From NCBI GenBank assembly GCA_900770265.1, contig CAAGJR010000001.1, positions 1-5,718 on the forward strand: 5,718 nt of DNA, read 5' to 3'. The notes under the pieces were generated by a model. The model worked only from the letters and a program-made list of their open reading frames with translations. It made no database searches and was not told the origin of the DNA. Within the stretch, counting starts at the first letter, position 1, and each line of letters opens with the position of its first letter. This document shows, in pieces, positions 1 through 5,499 of the stretch. Source of the stretch: an uncultured Acidaminococcus sp. (lineage in GTDB: Bacteria; Bacillota; Negativicutes; Acidaminococcales; Acidaminococcaceae). Position numbers and translations under genes: made by a program.

Positions 1-22
1 CTAGTGACTAGTGACTAGTGAC
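1..22. repeat. Tandem heptamer repeat, 3 copies of CTAGTGA
   Basis: The unit CTAGTGA occurs three times without mismatch, plus one further base, at the very edge of the window, so the true copy number is unknown. Each unit contains TAG and TGA on the plus strand and TAG on the minus strand. Because seven is not a multiple of three, three units place stop codons in all six reading frames. It lies just beyond the ilvD terminator, in non-coding DNA. The repeat is seen directly; any function is unknown. Confidence 0.85.
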
Positions 23-60
23 AAAAAAAGAGGGTGCAAAATTTGCACCCTCTATTTTTT
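23..60 (-). terminator. Intrinsic terminator of ilvD, probably bidirectional
   Basis: A perfect inverted repeat pairs GAGGGTGCAAA (30-40) with TTTGCACCCTC (42-52), with one further A-T pair at 29/53. In practice it would form a GC-rich stem of about 8-9 pairs with an AT-rich loop. Read on the minus strand, the hairpin starts a few bases after the ilvD stop codon and is followed by seven U residues (23-29). On the plus strand it is followed by six U residues (55-60), so it could also stop a gene converging from the left of the window. Confidence 0.9.
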
Positions 61-1726
61 AATTGAATTTCAGCACAGCGCCCTGTGCCGCAGAGGATAC
101 CAGGGAGGCGTACCGTGCCAGGTAGCCTTTCTTCACCTTGGCAGGCGGGCACACCCATTTTTCTCTCCGTTTGGCCAGCTCTTCGTCGCTGACCCGTACG
201 TTCAGGGTCCGGTTGGGGATATCGATATCGATGATATCGCCTTCTTCCACCAGAGCGATGTTGCCGCCTTCCCGGGCTTCCGGGGAGATGTGGCCGATGC
301 AGGCACCCTGGGTGGCACCGGAGAACCGGCCGTCCGTCAGCAGGGCAACGGATTTGCCCAGGCCCATGCCGGTGATCACGGCGGTGGGGTTCAGCATTTC
401 CCGCATGCCAGGACCGCCCTTGGGGCCTTCATAACGGATGACCACCACGTCGCCCGGTTTGATCTGTTTGCCCACGATGGCTTCGATGGCTTCGTCTTCG
501 GAGTTGAACACACGGGCAGGGCCGGAGTGTTTCAGCATTTCAGGCGCAACGGCGCTTTCCTTGACCACGGAGCAGTCCTTGGCCAGGTTGCCCTTCAGCA
601 CGGCGATGCCGCCGGTCTTGCGGACCGGGTCTTCGTAGGTGTGGATGACTTCCGGACGGAGGATCTTGGCACCCTTAATGTTTTCGCCCACGGTCTTGCC
701 GGTGACGGTCAGGCAGTCTTTTTCGATCAGGCCGTGTTTGGCCAGTTCGTGCATGACGGCACGGATACCGCCGGCTTCCTGGACGTCGATCATGTGGAAC
801 GTACCGCCGGGGCTCAGCTTCGTCAGGTACGGGGTCTTCTTGCTGATTTCATCGAACAGTTCCAGGGGCAGGTCCACACCGGCCTCATGGGCGATGGCCG
901 GCAGGTGCAGCGCCGTGTTCGTGGAACCGCCCATGGCCATATCCACGGTGATGGCGTTGCGGAAGGCCTTTTCGGTCATGATGTCCTTCGGGCAGATGTT
1001 CTTTTCCAGCATTTCCATGACCTGTTTGCCGGCTTCCTTGGCCAGGGCGATCCGGGCACCCTGGTAGGCGGCAGGGATGGTGCCGTTACCGGGCAGGCCC
1101 ATGCCCAGCACTTCCGTCAGGGAGTTCATGGTGTTGGCGGTGAACAGGCCGGCGCAGGAGCCGCAGCCCGGGCAGGCACAGTGTTCGATCTCGGACAGTT
1201 CCTTCTTCGTGATCTTGCCCGCTTCGAAACGGCCGGCCGCTTCGAATACGGTGCTGACGCTGATGTCCTTGCCCTGGTACCGGCCGGGGAGCATGGGCCC
1301 GCCGCTGACGACCACGGTGGGGATGTTCAGACGGGCGGCTGCCATGAGCATGCCGGGGACGATCTTGTCGCAGTTGGGGATCAGCACCAGGGCGTCGAAG
1401 GCATGGCCGTTGGCTACGGCTTCGATGCTGTCGGCCACCAGTTCGCGGCTGGCCAGGGGATATTTCATGCCGTCGTGCCCCATGGCGATGCCGTCACAGA
1501 TGCCGATGGCAGGGAATTCAATGGGAGTACCGCCGTGTTCCAGGACGCCGTACTTCACGGCCTTCGCAATTCGATCCAGATCCATGTGGCCGGGAATGAT
1601 TTCATTCTGGGCATTGCAAATCCCGATCAGGGGTTTCTTCAATTCTTCTTCGGTGTACCCCATTGCATAGAACAGGGAACGATGGGCCGCGCGGGTCGAA
1701 CCTTTTTTCACAGTCGTACTTCTCAT
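59..1726 (-). CDS. ilvD: Dihydroxy-acid dehydratase (EC 4.2.1.9)
   Basis: This iron-sulfur enzyme removes water from 2,3-dihydroxy-isovalerate and 2,3-dihydroxy-3-methylvalerate to give the 2-keto acids of valine and isoleucine (and, indirectly, leucine and pantothenate) synthesis in the cytosol. The 555-residue protein is complete and of normal family length. Visible motifs are NCDKIVPGMLMA (118-129, cluster Cys119 and the metal-binding Lys121), CPGCGSC (185-191, with Cys191 at the second expected cluster position), MAMGGSTNT (263-271), the RYEGPKGGPGM block (431-441) and LTDGRFSG (463-470) with the probable catalytic Ser469. At 45-47 it reads PGH, as in E. coli IlvD, where plant and mycobacterial [2Fe-2S] enzymes have a third cysteine (PCN). 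An oxygen-sensitive cluster is therefore inferred. The start is supported by GAGGAA four bases upstream. It has its own promoter and terminator; no other ilv or leu gene is in the window. Confidence 0.97.
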   Translation of the reverse strand: MRSTTVKKGSTRAAHRSLFYAMGYTEEELKKPLIGICNAQNEIIPGHMDLDRIAKAVKYGVLEHGGTPIEFPAIGICDGIAMGHDGMKYPLASRELVADSIEAVANGHAFDALVLIPNCDKIVPGMLMAAARLNIPTVVVSGGPMLPGRYQGKDISVSTVFEAAGRFEAGKITKKELSEIEHCACPGCGSCAGLFTANTMNSLTEVLGMGLPGNGTIPAAYQGARIALAKEAGKQVMEMLEKNICPKDIMTEKAFRNAITVDMAMGGSTNTALHLPAIAHEAGVDLPLELFDEISKKTPYLTKLSPGGTFHMIDVQEAGGIRAVMHELAKHGLIEKDCLTVTGKTVGENIKGAKILRPEVIHTYEDPVRKTGGIAVLKGNLAKDCSVVKESAVAPEMLKHSGPARVFNSEDEAIEAIVGKQIKPGDVVVIRYEGPKGGPGMREMLNPTAVITGMGLGKSVALLTDGRFSGATQGACIGHISPEAREGGNIALVEEGDIIDIDIPNRTLNVRVSDEELAKRREKWVCPPAKVKKGYLARYASLVSSAAQGAVLKFN

Positions 1727-1772
1727 ACTATTCCTCTTTTCTTTTTTCGAACCAGTTGCAGTTCTCTAAGGT

Positions 1773-1803
1773 TGTAACGCTTAATCTAGCACGGAATGTA
1801 ACG
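1773..1803 (-). promoter_or_regulatory. Direct repeat CGTTACA flanking the ilvD -10 (possible operator)
   Basis: On the minus strand CGTTACA occurs at 1803-1797, inside the promoter spacer, and again at 1779-1773, around the expected transcription start. The copies are 24 bp apart and bracket the -10 box. This spacing could suit a regulator binding one face of the DNA, but with seven bases per copy chance is a fair alternative. No regulator is recognised. Confidence 0.3.
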
Positions 1804-1811
1804 ACTGTCAA
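1783..1811 (-). promoter_or_regulatory. Sigma-A-type promoter of ilvD
   Basis: On the minus strand a perfect -35 TTGACA (1811-1806) is separated by 17 bp from TAGATT (1788-1783, four of six matches to the -10 consensus). TAGATT is preceded by TGC, an extended -10 signature. Transcription would start near 1776 and give a leader of about 50 nt. That is too short for a T-box riboswitch or a classic leader-peptide attenuator, and no hairpin or T-box sequence is visible. ilvD can therefore be transcribed independently of rqcH, although no terminator is visible after rqcH and read-through is possible. Confidence 0.75.
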
Positions 1812-1823
1812 CGAAAAAGTCAT

Positions 1824-3563
1824 TTAGTTATTTTTACCGGAGACAACTGTACAAGGTTTAACAAAAAGGGTGGTCTGGCCCGTATAGATCACGAACCCGG
1901 GCTTGGCGCCGCTGGGCTTTTTCACCAGCCGCTTCTCCGTGTAATCCACGGGTACCCGGTCCGCTTCCTTCCCTTTGCTGAAACCGGCGGCCAGCTGGGC
2001 GGCAGTGAGGATGTCCTCTTCCCGGGCCTGGGGCAGGGTGGTCTTCAAGATCACGTGGGAACCGGGCATGTTCTTGGCGTGGAACCACAGGTCATTGCCC
2101 CGGCCCAGCTTGAACGTCACTTCGTCGTTCTGCCGGTTGTTCTTGCCGATGTACAGGAACGTCTCCGGGGTGAGCTGCACCTTCAATGGGGTGCTGCGGC
2201 TCTGGCTGGGCTGCTTCTTCCGGGGAGCGGGCAAAAGGCCCAGGGCGATGATCTCCTGCTTGATCTCGGCGATTTCCCCTTTGGTGGAGGCGGTGCCCAG
2301 GGACACGTCCAGGCTCTGCAGGTATTCCAGCAGGTCCTCTGCCTCTTTCTGCTGCTGCTGGATCTCGCCCACGGCCCGCTTGAACTTATTGTAGCGTTTG
2401 TAGTAGGCCTGGGCGTTTTCCATGGGGGTCAGCTCCGGGGCCAGGGCGATGGAGAGGGGCTTGTTGTCGTAGATGCTGTTTAGGGTGCACTTCGTCTGCC
2501 CCTTCTTCAGGGACCAGCCGTAGGTCATGAGCGTATCGGCTATGACCTTCTGGGCGTCGGCGTTCTCGGCCTTGGCCAGGTCCTGGGCCAGAAACTTCAG
2601 CTTCTTTTCCGTTTTGGCCTCCTGGGCGGCCACCAGCTTCGTGAGCACATCCTTGTCGGGGATCTGCACGGGCACCAGGGAGGCACTGTAGGCCATGGCG
2701 TCCAGCAGGGAGGGGAAGGACTGATGCTTCCAGTCCGGATGGATGTGGGGCGTATAGGGCACCAGGTTCTTCATCCGGTTCCGGGGGTCAATCTGGGCGA
2801 TGACCGTGGGGTCCGTGCCTTCCAGCCGGCTCTGGATCTCGGCCTGGAGTCCGGCCAGGGCCTGCTCCAGCTTCTGGGCGGACGGCAGGTCCAGCAGGTT
2901 CACCGGGCCTGTGATGCCGCTGCGCAGGGCCACTTCCTGGGCCGTTGCCTTGCCGATGCCTACGGTGGCGGTGATGAGCGCCCGCACCAGGTCCACGTCC
3001 CCTTGGGCCACCACGGCCTGTCGGAGGGCGTTGGGGGTCTCGTTCAGGAAATCCAGGCCTTCCTGGGCCGGGGGATAGGCGTAGGGCAGGTTGGGCAGGA
3101 TCTGGCGCACCCGGCTCTGGGCTTTTGTCACATGGCGCAGGGCGTCCAGGATGATGCCGTTTTCATCGGTGAAGATGATGTTGCTGTTCTTGCCCGTCAG
3201 CTCCAGGATCAGCTTCTTCGTGATGATCTTCCGCTCGGCACCGATCAGGTCCACGTCCAGGATCAGCACCCGGTCCAGGCCGTACTGGTGCACGCCGGCG
3301 ATGCGCCCTTCCTCAAGGTGCTTGCGCAGCAGCATGCAGAAGGCCGGGGGCAGGTCGGGCCGCTCGGGCAGGGTCTTCGGCAGGGTGATGAGCGGCGAAT
3401 CCCCGCTCATGTCGATGAGCAGGTTCCGGGTCTGGTTCAGGGCATTCACCTGCAGCAGCAGGGACGCCCGGCTGGGCATGAAAATCTTGAAAATCTTGCC
3501 GCCGCCCAGGGCCCGGGACAGTTCCCGGGTGAGCAGCTGCAGGGTGATTCCTTCTAAATTCAT
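1824..3563 (-). CDS. rqcH: RqcH, NFACT-family ribosome quality control protein (FbpA/YloA/PavA-like)
   Basis: RqcH proteins bind 50S subunits obstructed by peptidyl-tRNA and recruit alanyl-tRNA to add C-terminal alanine tails that mark the nascent chain for degradation. Older annotations call the family fibronectin-binding protein. The 579-residue protein has an N-terminal NFACT-N domain with Asp97-Arg98 (YGLDRV) and Glu121 (LELTGKNSN), which match positions described as important in B. subtilis RqcH. A helix-hairpin-helix-like segment (VGIGKATAQEVA, about 201-212) follows. Next comes a long charged helical, coiled-coil region (about 305-440) containing QQQQ at 402-405. The C-terminal NFACT-R domain has LYIGKNNRQND (470-480) and DLWFHAKNMPGSHVILK (491-507). 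The chosen ATG has GGAGG five bases upstream, and the protein begins MNLEGITLQ like other family members. A longer reading to 3746 has no such support and would run over the divergent gene. Both expected domains are intact. Confidence 0.95.
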   Translation of the reverse strand: MNLEGITLQLLTRELSRALGGGKIFKIFMPSRASLLLQVNALNQTRNLLIDMSGDSPLITLPKTLPERPDLPPAFCMLLRKHLEEGRIAGVHQYGLDRVLILDVDLIGAERKIITKKLILELTGKNSNIIFTDENGIILDALRHVTKAQSRVRQILPNLPYAYPPAQEGLDFLNETPNALRQAVVAQGDVDLVRALITATVGIGKATAQEVALRSGITGPVNLLDLPSAQKLEQALAGLQAEIQSRLEGTDPTVIAQIDPRNRMKNLVPYTPHIHPDWKHQSFPSLLDAMAYSASLVPVQIPDKDVLTKLVAAQEAKTEKKLKFLAQDLAKAENADAQKVIADTLMTYGWSLKKGQTKCTLNSIYDNKPLSIALAPELTPMENAQAYYKRYNKFKRAVGEIQQQQKEAEDLLEYLQSLDVSLGTASTKGEIAEIKQEIIALGLLPAPRKKQPSQSRSTPLKVQLTPETFLYIGKNNRQNDEVTFKLGRGNDLWFHAKNMPGSHVILKTTLPQAREEDILTAAQLAAGFSKGKEADRVPVDYTEKRLVKKPSGAKPGFVIYTGQTTLFVKPCTVVSGKNN

Positions 3564-3568
3564 GGTTT

Positions 3569-3573
3569 CCTCC
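3569..3573 (-). promoter_or_regulatory. Ribosome binding site that fixes the rqcH start
   Basis: GGAGG on the minus strand lies five bases before the ATG at 3563. It decides between this start and in-frame upstream starts that would add up to 61 residues without any family resemblance. Confidence 0.85.
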
Positions 3574-3578
3574 AAAAT

Positions 3579-3607
3579 TTGCACGGTTTCGTTAAATTCG
3601 TTATAAT
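3579..3607 (+). promoter_or_regulatory. Promoter of the secreted-protein/yicC/remA/gmk operon
   Basis: A perfect -10 TATAAT (3602-3607) sits 17 bp downstream of TTGCAC (3579-3584), a weak -35 sharing only the TTG. Transcription would start near 3614, giving a leader of about 53 nt to the ATG at 3667. The -35 and -10 both lie in the predicted 5' leader of rqcH, and the predicted start abuts the -10 of the opposite promoter. Confidence 0.7.
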
Positions 3608-3617
3608 ATATAAGATT

Positions 3618-3646
3618 AGTATACCCATCAATGAACGTTCGGTCAA
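3618..3646 (-). promoter_or_regulatory. Promoter of rqcH
   Basis: On the minus strand TTGACC (3646-3641, five of six matches to -35) is followed after 17 bp by TATACT (3623-3618, five of six matches to -10). The start would be near 3611, about 48 nt before the rqcH ATG. The whole promoter lies in the predicted leader of the plus-strand operon, so the two promoters interlock. A perfect 8-bp palindrome, GAACGTTC (3633-3640), occupies the spacer next to the -35. Confidence 0.75.
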
Positions 3647-3666
3647 ACTGTAAAGGAGAGGATACA

Positions 3667-4290
3667 ATGAAGAAATTGGGTCTTGTGGCAGCGTTATGCC
3701 TGCTGTGTTCCCAGCCTGCTTTTGCCATGGTTCCCCTGACCCCCAACGCGGTACAGTCCGCCCAGGCATACGGGGTGGAACGGAAAGGGGCATCTCTCAG
3801 CGAAGTGCTGGCCCCCTGGACGGTTTATGACCGGAAACAGATGAATCCCTACGGCCTGCGGGAGCGGGTGGTGGTCTATACCCCGTACCTGACGGCGGCC
3901 GTTGATGCCCGCAGCACCGCCAACAACGGGGACACTCCCACGGTGGACCAGGGCATGAAGGTGGCCAAACAGTATGACGGCGTGCTGGCCCTGGGCGTGA
4001 ACCTGAGCACCACGGTGAAGCTGGAGGCCAATAAGCTGAAGGTGAAGCTGTACCAGGGGCAGAATGTGCTGACCCCCTATTATGTGAACCTGAACTCCGC
4101 CAGCCAGCGGGATATGCAGGTGCTGGACAAGGACAGCGGAGAGCTGCAGGACGCCAACGTGTGGGACCTGGAGTACTATGTGTACTTCGACCTGTCCAAG
4201 GTGAACCCGGCGAAGCCCATGGTCATGAACGCCTATGACGAATACGGCGGCACCCGCCAGTTCGTGCTGAACCTGGCCAACATGAACTGA
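3667..4290 (+). CDS. Secreted protein of unknown function, first gene of the yicC-remA-gmk operon
   Basis: I do not recognise this 207-residue protein. It begins with a clear Sec signal peptide (MKKLGLVAALCLLCSQPAFA): two lysines, a hydrophobic core and an AFA cleavage site after residue 20. The sequence CLLC has no small residue before its cysteine, so it is not a convincing lipobox. The mature part, about 187 residues, has no cysteine and about 14 tyrosines. Alternating hydrophobic stretches (RVVVYTPYLTAAVD, GVLALGVNLSTTVKLE, KLKVKLYQG, LEYYVYFDLS, TRQFVLNL) suggest a beta-rich soluble fold; no membrane segment is visible after the signal. AAGGAG (3653-3658) lies eight bases before the ATG and chooses this start over an in-frame ATG at 3631, which would bury the signal peptide. 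The stop codon is 11 bp from yicC, so the two are almost certainly co-transcribed. A cell-envelope or surface role is inferred from the signal peptide alone. Confidence 0.85.
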   Translation: MKKLGLVAALCLLCSQPAFAMVPLTPNAVQSAQAYGVERKGASLSEVLAPWTVYDRKQMNPYGLRERVVVYTPYLTAAVDARSTANNGDTPTVDQGMKVAKQYDGVLALGVNLSTTVKLEANKLKVKLYQGQNVLTPYYVNLNSASQRDMQVLDKDSGELQDANVWDLEYYVYFDLSKVNPAKPMVMNAYDEYGGTRQFVLNLANMN

Positions 4291-4295
4291 GGAGG
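4289..4295 (+). promoter_or_regulatory. yicC ribosome binding site overlapping the upstream stop codon
   Basis: GAGGAGG begins inside the TGA stop codon of the secreted-protein gene and lies six bases before the yicC ATG. A ribosome terminating on the first gene would cover this site, which suggests translational coupling. Confidence 0.75.
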
Positions 4296-4301
4296 CGGCC
4301 C

Positions 4302-5198
4302 ATGGTACAGAGTATGACCGGCTACGGCCGGGGAGCGGTGGTAGAAAAGGATTTTTCCTTCAGCATCGAGATCAAGACGGTGAACCACCGGTATACGGAA
4401 CTGAACCTGCGGCTGCCCCGGTTTTTGAACCCGGTGGAGAACCGGATCCGGAAACTGCTCCTGGCCAAAATCCAGCGGGGCCATGTGGATGTGTTCATCA
4501 ACGCCAGCTACACGGGCACGGAAGGCCGCAAGGTTACGATTGACAAAGGGCTGGCAAAGGCTTATCATGATAGTTTGGAAGAACTTACGTCCCTGCTCCA
4601 GATTCCGGCGGAAACTGGCCAGCAGGAACTGTTTTTCATTGCCGATCGTCCGGATGTACTGGTGCCGGCAGAGGCGGACATCGATCTGGACAGCCTGTGG
4701 CCCGGCATGGAAAACGCCGTGAACGAGGCCCTGGACCATCTGGTGGCCATGCGCCGCACAGAAGGGGAGAACATTTCCCGGGATGTGGCGGCGCGGATCG
4801 GGCGCATCGAGAGCCAGCTGGAGACGCTGCAGCAGCGGGCTCCGGAAACGGTAAAGGCCTATCGGGAGCGGCTGACCCGGCAGCTGAAGGAGCTGCTGGC
4901 AGACGCGGGCACCGGGCCCCTGGACGAGAGCCGGATCATCCAGGAGACGGCCATCTACGCCGACCGGGTGAACGTGACGGAAGAAATGGTGCGGCTCCAC
5001 AGCCATCTGGACCAGTTCAACCGGCTGCTGGCGGAAGAAAAGCCTGTGGGACGGCGCATGGATTTCCTGGTGCAGGAAATGAACCGGGAGGCCAACACCA
5101 TCGCGTCCAAGGCGGGAGATGCCCAGATGATCCAGACCATCGTCGACATGAAGAGCGAAATCGAGAAAGTGCGCGAGCAGATCCAAAATATTCAATGA
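4302..5198 (+). CDS. yicC: YicC/YloC-family endoribonuclease
   Basis: YicC-family proteins (YicC in E. coli, YloC in B. subtilis) are reported endoribonucleases acting in RNA turnover, including small-RNA decay. The 298-residue protein is complete and close to the usual length of about 290. The N-terminal YicC-like domain shows the hallmark SMTGYGRG (4-11), EIKTVNHRYTELNLRLPR (23-40) and an RGHVDVFI strand (59-66). The middle part (about 130-200) is helical and charged. The C-terminal DUF1732 domain holds the best conserved block, GRRMDFLVQEMNREANTIASK (250-270), followed by MKSEIEKVREQIQN (283-296), a final helix typical of the family. The ATG at 4302 is preferred because of its ribosome site and because family members begin a few residues before SMTG. 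It lies between the secreted-protein gene and remA, in an order also known from B. subtilis (yloC-remA-gmk). Confidence 0.95.
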   Translation: MVQSMTGYGRGAVVEKDFSFSIEIKTVNHRYTELNLRLPRFLNPVENRIRKLLLAKIQRGHVDVFINASYTGTEGRKVTIDKGLAKAYHDSLEELTSLLQIPAETGQQELFFIADRPDVLVPAEADIDLDSLWPGMENAVNEALDHLVAMRRTEGENISRDVAARIGRIESQLETLQQRAPETVKAYRERLTRQLKELLADAGTGPLDESRIIQETAIYADRVNVTEEMVRLHSHLDQFNRLLAEEKPVGRRMDFLVQEMNREANTIASKAGDAQMIQTIVDMKSEIEKVREQIQNIQ

Positions 5199-5214
5199 GA
5201 CTAGGAGAGAATTT

Positions 5215-5499
5215 ATGGACATCAAATTGATCAACATCGGCTTTGGGAACATCGTATCCGCCCAGCGGGTCATCACCATCATCGGCCCGGAGAGCGCTCC
5301 CATCAAACGGATCATCCAGGACGGGAGAGACAAGGGTGTTGTCATTGATGCCACCTACGGCCGGCGCACGCGGGCTGTATTGATCATGGACAGCGGCCAC
5401 ATCGTGCTGTCGGCGCTGCAGCCGGAGACCATCGCCAACCGGTTCAACCAGGATGCTCCGGACGATGCGGCAGAAGAGAAGGAGGAAGAGAATGAATAG
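5215..5499 (+). CDS. remA: RemA/DUF370 DNA-binding regulator
   Basis: RemA of B. subtilis is a small ring-forming DNA-binding protein that activates biofilm matrix operons and osmoprotection genes. This 94-residue homologue shows the family core: INIGFGNIVSAQR (6-18), GPESAPIKR (24-32), IDATYGRRTRAV (44-55) and HIVLSALQPET (62-72). Arg18, Pro29 and Arg50/Arg51, at which changes are known to impair B. subtilis RemA, are all present at the same numbers. The C-terminus ends in an acidic tail (about residues 83-94, mostly Glu and Asp), encoded by a purine tract that also holds the gmk ribosome site. AGGAGA lies six bases before the ATG, 16 bp after yicC. Its last eight bases overlap the gmk start. 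Which promoters it controls here cannot be told from the window; in species without the B. subtilis matrix genes its role may differ. Confidence 0.95.
   Translation: MDIKLINIGFGNIVSAQRVITIIGPESAPIKRIIQDGRDKGVVIDATYGRRTRAVLIMDSGHIVLSALQPETIANRFNQDAPDDAAEEKEEENE
5479..5485 (+). promoter_or_regulatory. Strong gmk ribosome binding site inside remA
   Basis: AAGGAGG, a full anti-16S match, lies six bases before the gmk ATG and inside the remA reading frame, where it contributes Lys-Glu-Glu to the acidic tail. It supports the ATG at 5492 as the gmk start. Confidence 0.85.

Noticed and set aside
11..1777. A 588-codon plus-strand open frame covering all of ilvD in antisense
   Set aside because: It starts with GTG inside the tandem repeat without a ribosome site, and its composition (Gly, His, Phe, Ala, Asp rich) is that of a mirror of GC-rich codons. 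The minus strand has an unmistakable full-length IlvD.
1727..1823. Possible T-box riboswitch or attenuator before ilvD
   Set aside because: Only about 50 nt separate the predicted start from the ATG. There is no T-box sequence, no terminator hairpin and no leader peptide rich in branched-chain codons.
2724..3557. A 277-codon plus-strand open frame opposite rqcH
   Set aside because: Low-complexity Gln/Gly/His/Leu-rich translation with no family resemblance, opposite an intact NFACT-N domain.
3573..3584. CAAAATTTGCAC shared with the ilvD terminator (37-48)
   Set aside because: About one such 12-base match is expected by chance in a window of this size, and the two copies have different contexts (terminator loop versus promoter).
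3700..3711. Possible lipoprotein signal in the secreted protein (CLLC)
   Set aside because: The residue before the cysteine is leucine, which does not fit the lipobox, while a good AFA signal peptidase I site follows at residue 20.
3564..3746. Longer N-terminus for RqcH reaching into the divergent gene
   Set aside because: The ATG at 3563 has an ideal ribosome site and gives the family's normal N-terminus. The extension would be read through the promoters and the signal peptide gene of the opposite strand.
4233..5354. A 373-codon minus-strand open frame opposite yicC and remA
   Set aside because: It crosses three gene boundaries, lacks recognisable motifs, and lies opposite two well-conserved proteins. 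It is a shadow of codon bias.
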